A stretch of 64,000 nt of DNA from Actinomortierella ambigua (lineage: Eukaryota > Mortierellomycota > Mortierellomycetes > Mortierellales > Mortierellaceae): positions 1 to 64,000 of the forward strand of contig JAAAJB010000014.1 in assembly GCA_016098155.1 (NCBI GenBank), written 5' to 3'. The position numbers and the translations under genes are program-made. Below, one piece after another: positions 22,297-33,779 of the stretch. Every line of letters begins with the position of its first letter. Position 1 is the stretch's first letter. Below the pieces are notes generated by a model. It saw nothing but the letters and a program-made list of their open reading frames with translations. It did not search any database and was not told the DNA's origin.

Positions 22297-24482
22297 TTAG
22301 TTCAGCAGGGTGTAGATACCCATCGAGGGGACACCATTGTTCGTGACATGGAAGTAGTGAGGGCCTGGCGGCATCAAGTTGGCGTTGGGGGGCATGGCGA
22401 CCGTGTAAGTGATCGAGGTACCGGCCTCACGGACCTTGTTGGCGACGAGCTTGGTCATGCGCTGCGACATGTGGGTCGAGTGGGTGACAAAGCCGCGGCG
22501 GCCGAGCCAGAAGACAATCTCGGGTTCATACAAGGACGTGTCCTTGACATCGATCGTCACCTCCAGCTTCTGCGCATACTTGATCAGGCCTGGGAACGCC
22601 GTCTTGATTTCTGGTCGTGCCAGATCCGTCGACAGGTAAGGGGGCGTAAAGTTCTCCACGCGGTACTCTGTGACAAAGTTGACGGTCTCCGACTTTTCTA
22701 AACGCACCTCCGAGTTTTCGTTCGAGCCCGCGACAAAGATCGACATGTCCGGCAACAACATCGCGACCGAGTGGTACATGCGCGGGATGTTGCTGGCTGT
22801 CCAGTTTGTGAAACGCTGACCCAGAGGTGCATCGGGGTCGTAGACCAAGGGGGTCAGAACCGGCTCACCGCCTCGGTAAAAGCCAGCATAGCCCCGTTGA
22901 CAGCCGTTCAGGATCATAATCTTGCCGTCGGCCATGATCACACCGTCTGACATCAGACGGCCCGTCGGCATCGTGTCCATCTCCCACTGCGGATTCTCGT
23001 CGCTCAGGTTGATTCGTCCACAAGTGTCCAGCGCGCGCGATGCCCTGGATCTGGTCTGCGTACCGCCACAGACGAGCACCTCGTGCGCATAGTTCTTGGC
23101 CGGGTCAAGCGGCAGCAAGACGACCGTGCCCGTTAGCGGGTACGAGCGAGAACCACCGGGAATATCGGGCAGTTTCTTGACAACCTCGTTGCGCTCGAGG
23201 TTGAAGATCATCGACTTTTGGTTGGCAAAGATAAACAGGTTACCGTCGGGAAGCGGGTACACGTTCGGATAGAGGTTGTTGGGAAGGGAGTCGACCAAAA
23301 AGTCCATGTACACGGGCTTGTAGTCGGCGGGCTTTGGGTAGAGCTCGTAGGTCGGGTTGTTTGTGTCATATCGGTTGACCGCCAGCGATTCGTTTGAGCC
23401 TCCCAGGACAAACAGACGACCATCGGGCAAGGTCGTGATCGAGACATACCAACGATTGCCCGTCATCGACCACTGCGGATCCTCGGGGTTCTCCAGCCAC
23501 TCGCACGTTTCGTCGTCACAGGGGTTCCACATCCGCAGCGACTGGAAACCCGTCGATGTCATGAACGACCTCGAGTGGCGGGACTCGGCGCCACCGGCGC
23601 TGATCAAGGTGCCGTTGGGCAAGAAGCCGCCGCCGGAGCAAAAAGTGTTTGTCTGGACATCCAACACTCGGTACTTGTTGGTCGTCAGATCGTACTCGGC
23701 GTTGTAGGCCGACAGGCCGCTCGGCAGCTTGGCGACGTTGGCCTCGGCTTTGTCGATGATCAGCATCTTGGTGGGTCGCACCAACGCGATGTGCTGGGCG
23801 GCCACACCCGTCTCGCCCACAATCTTGAACGAGCCGAAGGGAAGGGCTGGGACAGGCTTCGTGTTTCGTTCACACTTGCCGTTAAATGATGCTTTGACAT
23901 CGCAGTCTTTTTCGCAAGCATCTTTCGAGTTGCTACAGAAACCGTTCTATTGGAGATGAAGGGGAGGAGGAGGATCAAAGAAAAAGAGCAAATACCGTCG
24001 TCAATAGTCCGTTGGTCAGGTCAGTTGAAGACTCTGTGTGCCAGGGCGGTGAAGTTGGAATGAGGAATGACTTTGCTATGCATGAGCCTGCAGTAACAAC
24101 AAGGTGGACCGAACTATGTGGCATGTTGCTAAACCGCATGGGCAAGGGTCGATGGCTGTGTTGCATATTGCTGGAGAGGCAGGGGAAGGCGGGGGGAGGG
24201 CGATGCAGAAATGTGATTTCCACGGTGGGCCTCTCATTGAAATCCTTGTGACAACGTGTGGGACGGAATTGCGTCGAAGGGGGAGGAGTGCGAGCTAAAT
24301 TTGGAGGGCGGGTTGCGGCAGGTCGAGGGGTGGGAGTGGGATGATGGAATGCTTACATGGCAGCAAGGAAACGCTTGAGGACAGGCTGTTCCATTGTTGT
24401 TTTTGCATCCATCGGCCTTGACCACTGACAGGGCCAGGGTAGCAGCCGCAAGGACTAGAAGGGCCTTGCGCGCCAGGGACAT
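22297..24482 (-). CDS. Secreted copper radical oxidase, glyoxal oxidase type (AA5)
   Basis: Two exons (24357-24482 and 22297-23946) encode 591 residues. Copper radical oxidases oxidise aldehydes or alcohols and release H2O2 outside the cell. Residues 1-23 are a signal peptide. The next ~60 residues form a small eight-cysteine-rich module (CKNNNGTACPQAFPCCH spliced to NGFCSNSKDACEKDC) resembling a chitin-binding hevein-type fold. The catalytic set follows: C145 (NTFCSGGG) and Y209 (RWYVS) as the thioether cofactor pair, Y433-H434 (PRMYHS) and H531 (VTHS) as further copper ligands. A kelch-like propeller is evident in repeated LPDGxLFxxGG units, and a C-terminal all-beta domain ends the chain. 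All active-site residues are present, so an active enzyme is expected. The substrate cannot be read from sequence. Confidence 0.9.
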
Positions 24483-27400
24483 GACTGGAAAAAAGAGGTA
24501 TTGTTTGGTGGTAATGTAGGACGGAGGGGGTATATATGACTGGGGGAATCCTTTGTCTGAGGATGAATAAAATGCGATGCGATGAGGGGGAATGGAGGCC
24601 CTTGCCGAGGGGTGGCGGGGTGGTGGGTCGTTAATAAAGGAGGAGGTTGTAGAAAAGAAGACAATGTCCTTTTCTTTTTGTTCTTGCTCTCGGAGCGCAG
24701 AAGCAGAGGCTGGAGAGAGGAAGAGAGAGAGGTGCGTTGAAGAGTACAAAAAGGGGAGAAAGAGGACTGGGTATATATTGCAATTGCACACCCCCTGTGT
24801 ATTTGACCGGGTCTTCCAAGAATGGAATCAGGCGATAAAAAAAGAGTGCCACGCTAAATTTACCATGGAGATGGGCGCACCAGCACAACTTTTTGAGACA
24901 CAGGGTCAGTGTCTGTGCCGCAACATTCGCACGCTCTCTATATCTCTCCCCCCCCCCTGTACATACCATATCCATTCCACGTATCGCCACCCACTTTATG
25001 CTGCTGTGCTCCTCGTTTACCAAATAGCAGAGTCAAAGAAAAAAGTACTGGGAACAAAAAAAAAAAAAAAAGAGAGAGAGAAAGAGAGAAGGAAAAAAGA
25101 CGAGACTCGGGCCCCCCTAGCTCGCTCAGATCCTCGGTGAATGAAACACACGATCGATCTATTCTTGATTTCTTTCATCACTTTTGTCTAGCTCATCCTT
25201 CGCTACTGATATTCGGTGCATTCACCGGAGTAGCGCTTTTGGATGACAAATATCTGCTGGGCGTGGATGCTCCTTCTCTTGTCCCCTCTCCCCCCTCCCA
25301 CTCTTCCTCCCCACTCACTTTCCCTTTTTCGCCTCAACTTTCCCTTCGTGCCTTGCGTATAGCTAAAAGAATTACAATGGAAAGACAAATGCGGGAACGG
25401 TTTCGTGAGTGGCCTGATCATCCGAGTCAGACCAGACCTCCCTTGCGTGCTGTACCCCACCCATTCGTCGTCCTTGCCCCATCTAATCACACTCACACAT
25501 TCCCCAGCGTCTCCCACTTCTCTCGCGCCCCTTTCATATCTTTCTCCTTCTCCTCCGCTACACCTTTTTTTTCTTCGTGGGTTGGGCTTCCTACTCCGTT
25601 CTTCTGTACACTCATAAACTACACATGCTTGCCGCTGGCCTCTTTCTTCCCAAATAGAGTAGATCGCCCGATTTTTCAAATACGCAAATGAACGCCGAAT
25701 TCCTGAGCCGGTGAATAGGTGAGTGGGTAGACTATCGAGCCTACGGCTCTCTTGAACCCCATGACACGCTGGCCAAAAATTGTGTCTTGTGTCCGAGACA
25801 TTTCACTCACACTTGCACACGCATACTTACACACACACTTACACACCACTTTTCACCATTGATCCTCCCCCCCGTTTCCCCTTCCCTGCGAGGCATTGAG
25901 AGAACAAAAAAAAAAAAGAAAAAAAAAAAAAGAGAGTTAATAGAAAAAAAAACTTGAGCATCGACCCCACTCCTCAAACTTTCTTCCCCCCACCCCCGAG
26001 ACCCCGCGAAGATGGTTGGCACACAAATTTTACGCGGATTTCATATTTACCCAAGAAAAAGAAACAGGTCCATCTTTAGGACAAACTCTTCGTTCGTTTG
26101 AGACTACGGCCGGCAGTCAAACATCTCCGTTCTTTCTTTCCAAGTAGTACGCATCAGCACATAAATATTGCCCAACTCGATACAAGGAAACAGTGAAGAA
26201 AAGCCACTGTTCTTCAACATCAAGCTCAAAGCCCTGTTTTAATCGCCATGTTACCTTCGCCCTGCCTCATCTAAAAAAATGGGCATGACAAAAGTGGAGT
26301 TTGGGTACAGCAAGGTTTGTCTACCTGTGCATGCTATGATTTGACCAATAGGGTGCAAATTGTTGAGCTCTTCCCTCGATATATGTTTACTGTACGAATA
26401 AACATCATGTTTCAGAAATCAATGGTTGGCAATGCTCCCCCCCTCGCTTCCACCCATCGCCACATACAGCCAAAAAAGAAAAAAAACTTCCGGACTCCTC
26501 CATCTCGCTTCCTATTGCTCGGATGCCTTGCTCTCTCCCTCTCCCCCTCTCTCTCTCCCTTTCTCCTTTAGCCGCTGAGAACGGGAAAATGTCCCTTCAA
26601 AGTTAAAGGCAAGACAGGCTATTTTTTTTTGATCCGCTTATCTCAAACAAGCTGCCACTACTCTACTTTAAGGTGGCATTGGGAGAAGAAAAAAAAAAAA
26701 GGGGGGGGAGGGAAACATGGCGCAGTTGACCGACTTTGCTGAACATGCAGCTTCGTATGATGTCTGGCAACAACGATGACGACAAGGATTTAATCCACCA
26801 GGACACTGGACAAGACTATCAGTCGGTGGCTGATCATGGCTGCTGGGATGCCAGAAAGATCCAGTACGTTTTCGAGTTCTACTAACATTTGCTTGAATGC
26901 ATGAAGGTAACTGTTCTTCCTAGAAGCCTAGTAACCATGATCAAAGCTCTTCCCCACAAGTACCAATCTATCTTTGCCCCAGGACAAGAGGGATGCGGAC
27001 TAAAACCATTAATCATTCAAGACAAAGTGGCGTTTCATTCAGGTGCCCACCCTCTCCCCAGCAACAGCAACAGCGGTCAATTTTTTTTTTTACATTTTAT
27101 ATTTTTTCTATTTTTTTATGCCCTCATAGCATTTGTTCAAAGCACAATAAGAGTCAGCATGCACGGGAAACCTCAAACTAATCTAGCCATCTCGGTTTGC
27201 GGATTCATCCAAAGAGCATCACTCTATAAATTGTGTGCGTGGTTCCTTATCCTCACTCCGCTTCCGTTCCTTGCATGGGAGTATCGGCCAAAGATGGAAA
27301 CGTGAGGCTAAACTCGTGACCTGCGGTAGAACTTGAGAAGCTGGGCAGTGAAGGAGGAAAGGGGGAGGAGGAAGCAGGTGGGGAGGGATGTTCAACCGAC

Positions 27401-27839
27401 TCAGCCCTCCGAGGCATGCAGGCGTAGGGAGGGCTTAGGACAGCTGCCGCTGTTTTTTTCGACCCCCCTTGCTCAAGAAAAGAATAGAATAGAAAAGAAA
27501 AGAACACACAACAGCCCTTTAAGGGTCAAGGAAGACCCAACTCTTTTGCGTCGAGATGATCAAACAGAAAGAAAGGGCGAAGAAGAAAAAGAAAGGAAAA
27601 GAGAGGGGGAACAAAAGAAGAAGAAAAAAGAACTGCGTTCTGTAAACAAGCTGCATCGCGCCGCACGACAGGGGGAAAAACAGCTCCCATGTGCTCGACT
27701 TCGGCTGCTGTATCAGACGCCTCTGGAATGAAAGAGGATCCCCACGTTGCCCCTTTGCAGGCGTCGAAAGGGGGTAGGGGTGTTGTTGTTGTTGAAAAAA
27801 TAAACAAGACTCAAAAGCCTCATGACTAGAATGAAACAT
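24483..27839. other. 3.3-kb spacer without a recognised gene
   Basis: The right part is the 3' side of the EST1-like gene; the left part is the promoter of the oxidase. Isolated start codons followed by donor-like GTGAGT/GTCCAT (for example at 25377 and 26011) could be first exons of a short spliced gene, and a 46-codon frame starts at 26748. I could not join any of them into a protein with family features. GA/CT tracts and A runs are frequent. Confidence 0.4.
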
Positions 27840-27891
27840 TCACTGCCACGGTCTAGAGTTCGAGGGCTGGTCTTGGAAGTAACGATATTGC

Positions 27892-27924
<33 letters not shown>

Positions 27925-30900
27925 AACGAAGGATGTTGAGAAGACACCGGCTGCTGCTGCTGCTGCTGCTGTTGTTGAAGCTGTCGCTGCGATGGATGCT
28001 GTGGAGGCATTTGGAAGGGATTGCGCTGTCGCCAGAGCGAGCCTGCCTCACCAGGGACACGGTCATTCGGCTCCGACGACGAGCCTGCAGCCAAGGGGGA
28101 GTAGAATCCACTGGCGCCACTGAGATCGAAAAGTGTGGGGGACAATGTTCCATTACCGAGAGCCTTCATCGGGCGCACCCCATTCCAACCACCTCCTCCT
28201 TGACCAGCAGTACCCTCAAGGGCCACCTGCGATGACGACGACGAAGACGACGACACCGAAGACGACGGTTTCAATCCGCTGCTGATCGACTGCCGCCACT
28301 CATCTACCTGCTGCAAAGGACTGCTGTTACAGTTGTCGTAAAAGAGTGGACTCGTGCTTCCTCCAGTGCCGCCAAGGCTTGTGCCGCCGCCGCCACCGGC
28401 TGGTCCACAATTGGGCGAGCTGTGGATAGAGTGGGTGGGCGAGTGCGAACCACGACGGTGGCTTCCTATGACACCCGTTGTCATGGTTGATCCAGTCTTG
28501 AGATGTGGAGGCCGGGACGGTGGTGTCGGCCTGTTTCCAAAAGAGGTCTGCCGGCCCCTGAACAACACAATTTCATCATCATCATCGTCCAGAATTAGTG
28601 ACACGTCATTGTCGTCGTCAATGTCATCCGACACGAGGGCATCCACAGCATGGCGTTGCTCTGCATCCATATCCAGCGAATCATCCGCATTTTCCGCCTC
28701 TTCCTCTCCAACATGTGCCTCAGGAGACTGGTAGCTGCCAGGTGTTGATCCGACATGGTATCCGGCATCGGCCGAAGAAGGAATCGGGTAGCCGCCATCG
28801 GGGTTGGCTGCTGCAAGCGGCGCCATCGAAAACACAGAGGTGGCGGGGTCGTTGGAAAACATCAGACGAGTGTGCTCCGACTGAGCATCAATAAGTCTCG
28901 CATAGGCACCTGTCCAAGGATCCTTGCAGATCTGGAGTGCATCCTGATACAAGTCTGCTACTCGGATCTGCATCTCCTTGAAAGCACTGATCTTGGCTGG
29001 CTCAACCGAAGACAGTGGGCGATCATCAATGGCACGATTCAATGCTGCAAATCCTTGAAGCTCGTTGGCATCCTCTTTCAGCGCATTGCGACTGAATTCA
29101 ACCTGAGAGTGATAGGGGAAGATGGGCAAGAGGGCACTCAAGAACGTGACCATCTCCTCCCAAAGCTTGTTCAGAGTCGCCCTGAGTGACATGGATTCCT
29201 CAGTAGAATCAAGTCGTTTCACCTCGGCAAGGTTGACGGCGAGCCACTTCATCGACAGTCGAATGGTCGCCATGGAGCGGTGAACTGGGGATGGAAGGAC
29301 GTCAGACATCCGTGATTGTGCCGCACCTTTGGCTTGCTGATGTTGTTGAATTTCCTGTGACGCAAATCTCAAAAGGGTGATGAAGAACTCGAGGATCAAA
29401 TCAAGTGCCTCTGTATCCCACTTGTTCCTGTCTTCCTCATCAGCGTCTAAAAAGTGGAAAATTATAGATAGACAAATGACATATGAATAGCTTGCTTCCC
29501 AACAGGTACATAATCAAAAGCGACCAGTGAAGAAGTCGAAAAATACCCGAATATTTGGTCATGATGTACAGGCTCGACATGTTGACCATTTGCACCTTGA
29601 GAAGCATTGCAACACTGATGTCCCGCTCGCGGCAAAGTTTTTCTAGAGTCTCTGTCATCCAGTCCAAATCTCCTGCTTCAGGAGATGTGCGCAGGAACAG
29701 GGCACCATGGTAGCTCACTAAGCGAGACAGGAGGTTCAGCAGCAACACAGAGCGATCTTTGTCCCCTTGGCGACTTTTTCCCTTTGGTTGCTGCAGCTCC
29801 ACCGTTGGCTCAGCACCAAGTCGCTTCACCAATACCTTGATATTGTTCCGCGCAGTCATGAATGGGTACTCCACAACCAAACTGCGGAAATAGTAGTAGA
29901 GCGACAAGAAGTTATCCGGTGCGAACGTCTCGATCACAGCCAGCTGGTTGTACGGATTACCTATGTATAGCAAAATGTTACGTCATTTCGTGTTAAGATT
30001 TTTTTTTCTATGAGGAACAACCTACGCTTCATTCTAGAAAGAAAGAAAAAACTTACCATACTGAGGCGCCAACTTTCTCGCAATATTATAGTACGATTCA
30101 GCGACATCCCATCTTTTCGGCATCTTGTCACTATAAGTCTCGCTATAGCGAGCTGAAAAGGAGAGAGAGAGGAAGAGATAGACGAAGGCAACTTGTTAAT
30201 AGATCCATGGAGCATCATCAAGAATAATGAAAATAACCGATTTGATGACAATAAATCAACAGCATACCCAGATCGCCAAGGAAGATGTAGCATTTGTGGC
30301 AGCTGAGGATGGCACATCGACGTGCATCTTCAGGGATGTTGACAGTAGTGTCCGCAAAGGCAACTTTTTGTAAAAGATGGTCGACCTCAGCGAGGTGGTA
30401 TCGCTCTGCAAGCTGTGAAATCAAGTGAAGGTAGAATCCCTGGGCCTCTTGCAAGAATGCACGGAACTTTGTCTTCAGCACACGAAGCTCCTTTGGTGGT
30501 ACCTGCTGGTTTCTGCGCTGCTGCTGATGTTTTCCTCCTCTGCCTCCACGTCCTGCGGGCTGGGATTGCGGTAGGACGTTGTTGTCAAGGCGGCTCCAAT
30601 CTGCAATCTTCTTGCGGTAGCTGTCAATGGAAGCATAGAACACCTGCTTCCACAGAGCACCATCGATATCCTTGCCTTGCGCTTGCACAATATCAGTGAG
30701 CAACAGGTTCTCATACGAGTCCCTCAATCTAGTTGAGCACAATCACCAAGAGAAGCAAACGTCAGCCAAGATGCATTGATGACGCTTCTGCATTCTCATT
30801 GCTGATGCACGCATGACATGCTTACCTGTTCCGCGAGAACTGTCCATCAGATCCATCTTCCTGGCGAATCCCGAGGGCATTTTCTTGCGCGGACCTATGC

Positions 30901-31061
30901 ACGAGCGATGGCAATTGTTGAGCAATCATTTGTGATAAAAGACGGAGCTGTGGGAAAGACGAATCACATTGGCGCAGAAGAGTGTGAGGAGGAGACGTTA
31001 CTTGAACGCTCGGTTCCAACCGTCGGTCATGAAGTGCTGTCGTGCCTGCGGAAAGCGACAT
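27840..31061 (-). CDS. EST1/SMG7 (EBS1)-family protein
   Basis: Five exons (30826-31061, 30268-30728, 30057-30152, 29547-29960, 27840-29446) encode 937 residues. The family includes telomerase subunit Est1 and the nonsense-mediated decay factors SMG5/6/7 and Ebs1, which bind phospho-Upf1 through a 14-3-3-like fold. The N-terminal part has the family pattern LRDSYENLLLTD, LWKQVFYASIDSYRKK and CHKCYIFLGDLARYSE, then AESYYNIARKLAPQYGNPYN, the hallmark TPR before the EST1 DNA/RNA-binding domain (about residues 265-560). The C-terminal ~370 residues are acidic, Ser-rich and end in interrupted poly-Gln. No PIN domain is present, which argues against SMG6. A 54-base in-frame segment in exon 1 (30948-31001) has GT/AG ends and may be an extra intron, giving 919 residues. 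Est1 and Ebs1 roles cannot be told apart here. Confidence 0.82.
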
Positions 31062-31184
31062 TGACACAAACTCTCTTTTTTTTGTCGAACGCTATGCGGC
31101 AATAGCCGCGCCACCTGTACATTTTTGACTCTACTCTTTACTCAGCAGAGCGTCATTGGTCTCATGACCAGCGGCCGTGGGGTC

Positions 31185-31192
31185 TATAAAAG
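31185..31192 (+). promoter_or_regulatory. TATA box of the 69-residue gene
   Basis: TATAAAAG lies 146 bases before the ATG at 31338, within the 276-base divergent spacer shared with the EST1-like gene. A CT/CA-rich leader follows, typical of strongly transcribed genes. Confidence 0.7.
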
Positions 31193-31337
31193 TGAAGCAC
31201 TCCTTTTTCCCCTTTTCACACAGACACACAACTTCTTTCAACGTAACCACACTCCCTCCAACTCCCACACACCCACACCCACATACACACTCTCTCCTTC
31301 TCTTCAGCTCTCTCGCAAGACAGCAACCTCCTCCATC

Positions 31338-31547
31338 ATGTGGCAAAAGCCCCGCTTGACATACTACCGCACCTACTTCCCTCGCGCCTTCCGCAACCAG
31401 TACAACATTCCTTCGGCCTACCACCGCCACCAGGTGCCCCGTTTCCAACGCAGCGCCCAGGACAACGCCATGGCCAGGATTATGGCCATGCTGGGCCGAG
31501 CTGACCCCATCGCCTCCAAGCCTCGTTTGCCTGAAATCCGTATCTAA
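31338..31547 (+). CDS. Conserved-looking 69-residue basic protein, function unknown
   Basis: A single exon encodes MWQKPRLTYYRTYFPRAFRN onward, 69 residues with a strong positive charge, several aromatic residues and a Pro/Arg-rich end (KPRLPEIRI). The ATG has TCATCATGT context after a CT-rich leader and a clear TATA box, and third positions favour C/G as in highly expressed neighbours. I do not recognise the family. The Arg/Tyr/Phe-rich, acid-poor N-terminus would suit mitochondrial targeting, so a small mitochondrial subunit or assembly protein is one possibility, stated only as inference. AATAAA at 31921-31926 is a candidate polyadenylation signal. Confidence 0.6.
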   Translation: MWQKPRLTYYRTYFPRAFRNQYNIPSAYHRHQVPRFQRSAQDNAMARIMAMLGRADPIASKPRLPEIRI

Positions 31548-31949
31548 ACACGCTGCAGGATTTTCTTGTTTTCCTGGTCCGTCGACGACGATGGGTGGTT
31601 CTATCACGCGGGAGCCAAGGGAGGAAAGGATGACAAGAGAAGGGATACGAGGCCGGTCCACGATGGGGAGAATGGCGTTTCCAAGCCGGTGGGAAGCCCA
31701 CGCATTCCATTGTTTCTCGTCCTTCAGTCAAGGCCTTTTTGTCATTGAAAAGGGCTATACTTTCGCAGGCCAAAGCATGCCGTTCTTGTCGTTCTTTCCC
31801 TTTCTCTCGCCAAGCTTCACCAGCAAAAAAAATGGATGACTCTTCAGCCAAGCCATTGTACGATATTCTTCAACTTCTCCACTCTCTCTCAACATGTATA
31901 ACAAAACCCTTAAAAATGACAATAAACCTTTAGAAAAAGATAAGAGTTT

Positions 31950-32250
31950 GGTATGGTGCAAATGGTGTGCTTTATGTGGGGCGCTCCCTCAAGGTTTGCT
32001 CATCTGTCCAATTTGGAGCAATGGGAATTTGTGCGAGTCATGCGCACGACTTGTTATCGAATCATTGGCTCTCACATTATTTGTTGCCACTAATTTGCCA
32101 TTCAGCTGTGTGGAGTTGTTTCTCAGACGCAACATCTGATGCGTTCCCACGAGTCTTTCTCTCCGTTTGGCTGACATTACCGGGGACACAGTGTTCTTCA
32201 ACAAGGCAAAACACTTTATCGATATGGTTGTGTGTACACCAAAATCAAAC
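31950..32250 (+). repeat. Dispersed repeat relic, copy 1
   Basis: Blocks shared in the same order with 33410-33625 include ATGGTGTGCTTTA, CCAATTTGGAGCAATG, GCGTTCCCACGAGT, TCTCTCCGT, CAAAACACTTTATCGATA and GTGTACACCAAAA. The unshared parts have drifted by indels. No terminal repeats or coding frame are seen, so the origin is unknown. Confidence 0.55.
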
Positions 32251-33409
32251 GACAATATCTATTTTGCTATCCTTACTCTTCTCTCGCACACATAAAATGT
32301 TCTGGCTGCCGATACCTAAGGTCTGGCAATTGTCTTCTTTGTCTGACGGCTGGAATGATAGAAGTTCTGAACCCAGCCACCTCGCTGTCTCCCAAGGAGG
32401 CTGACCTATCGGTATGAAGGATTGCACTCATGAATGTGCAGCCGACTGAAACATCATTGGGGCCGAACGTGGCTATGTGTATGTAATGGGGAGCCGAGTC
32501 CCATGGTGTCCTATGGCAAGCTGGGGGGCTTGGCATGATGATAGTATAGTTTCTGGTGTGTCAGTACATCGATCAAGCGCGAATCCTTTTCATCGCTTTC
32601 CTGATGCTGTGACGACGGGATCGACGCCAAGAATCATGCTAGCTGGGACCTAACTGGTTGCAAGGTTGTCTTCCGTATCCTTCTCCTGGCATTCAGCCTG
32701 TTGCAAAAAAATAAAGAAAGAGAGAGGGCGTGCTTGTGTGTGTCTGCGTGTGTGACCGAATGATACCACCACTAATACGTGATATTGGTGACAATGTAGA
32801 ACTCAATGACCAACTCAGCCAGACATTCTCTATGCTGCAAAGTGGAGATATACACGCTTTTCTCCGCTAGCCCATCGAGGGAAAGAGAGAACGCAACTAC
32901 CAGTTTAGCTACGCGGATCGATGAGCAGATCCTATTGAGGAACCTCCCCTCCCCCCTCCTTCGACTCCCACCCTCGCTTTGGATGGGGTAACTCGCCTCA
33001 GGTCCAAGGGCGTTGGAGCTCAAGGGGAGTTCTTAGCTGTCCAGAACGAAAAGGTCAAACGCTGTCCGGTCGTTTGCCCGCGGGAGCCGACCTATAAGAA
33101 AGAGTTACAGCAAAGCAGTGGGGGTTTGACAGTCAGCTATCAATTCTGCGGATTATACATCACGCTATCAGCTTTGAAAGATCCTGGCAATTCGACGCTT
33201 CGTACACTTTGGCATGTCTGATGTCGCTAGTGAGGTCTTGACGGAAAGATTGACTACTATTTGAGCGATGGTGTACGCGTCGTCATGGGAAATTTCAGAA
33301 AACAGCTCAAAGAGACAGTCTTTGTGGATTTGACCTCGGCTAATTCCGCCTTGGAGAATAGAGTAGGGTGCTGATGGTCATGCCACTGAGCACCGTGTAT
33401 AGCTTTGTG

Positions 33410-33625
33410 TAGTATGCATGGTGTGCTTTAGGGGACCTCTAATCATCTTCCAAATTGGAGCAATGACAGAATAAGAACAGCTTTTCTCTTTGTCTCATGT
33501 GTTCCCACAAGTCACCTATCATTCTCTCCATCGGCATGCAGCATCGTATTGCCGGAAACACGACGATCTTAAGTCATGCAAAACAATTTTCGATAAAGTG
33601 GGTGTAGACCAAAAGAGGGTGTGGT
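33410..33625 (+). repeat. Dispersed repeat relic, copy 2
   Basis: This is the shorter copy of the sequence at 31950-32250, lying 1.4 kb away in the same orientation. Matching blocks include ATGGTGTGCTTTA, CCAAATTGGAGCAATG, GTGTTCCCACAAGT and GCAAAACAATTTTCGATAAA. It ends about 150 bases before the MSH4 start. Confidence 0.55.
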
Positions 33626-33779
33626 CAGCGATGGTCAGATCTTTGATATTTTGATATGATGGCTGCAAATTTGGTGGCGTGCGAAGTAATGTTTGAGAAT
33701 TCCTCTCTTTCCGCTTCTTTACTTTCCCTCGCTTCCATCACAAACACGCAAACAACGAAGGAGCGTGAAGCACATAACA

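Larger units (their letters stand above)
31548..33779. other. 2.2-kb spacer with diverged repeats
   Basis: Beyond the 3' region of the 69-residue gene this spacer holds two diverged copies of a ~250-base sequence (separate entries) and an 80-codon open frame at 32979-33221 of unknown meaning. No intact gene is recognised. Confidence 0.45.

Noticed and set aside
25377..26100. Possible first exons MERQMRERF (donor GTGAGT) and MVGTQILRGF, as parts of a short spliced gene
   Set aside because: No downstream exon could be joined in phase to give a protein with family features.
27933..29189. Plus-strand frames opposite the EST1-like last exon
   Set aside because: These are antisense shadows of poly-Gln and acidic coding sequence, giving Leu-rich or Ser-rich artefacts.
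32979..33221. Plus-strand frame of 80 codons with protein-like composition
   Set aside because: No start context, splice sites or motif; it may be part of a decayed element but cannot be supported as a gene.
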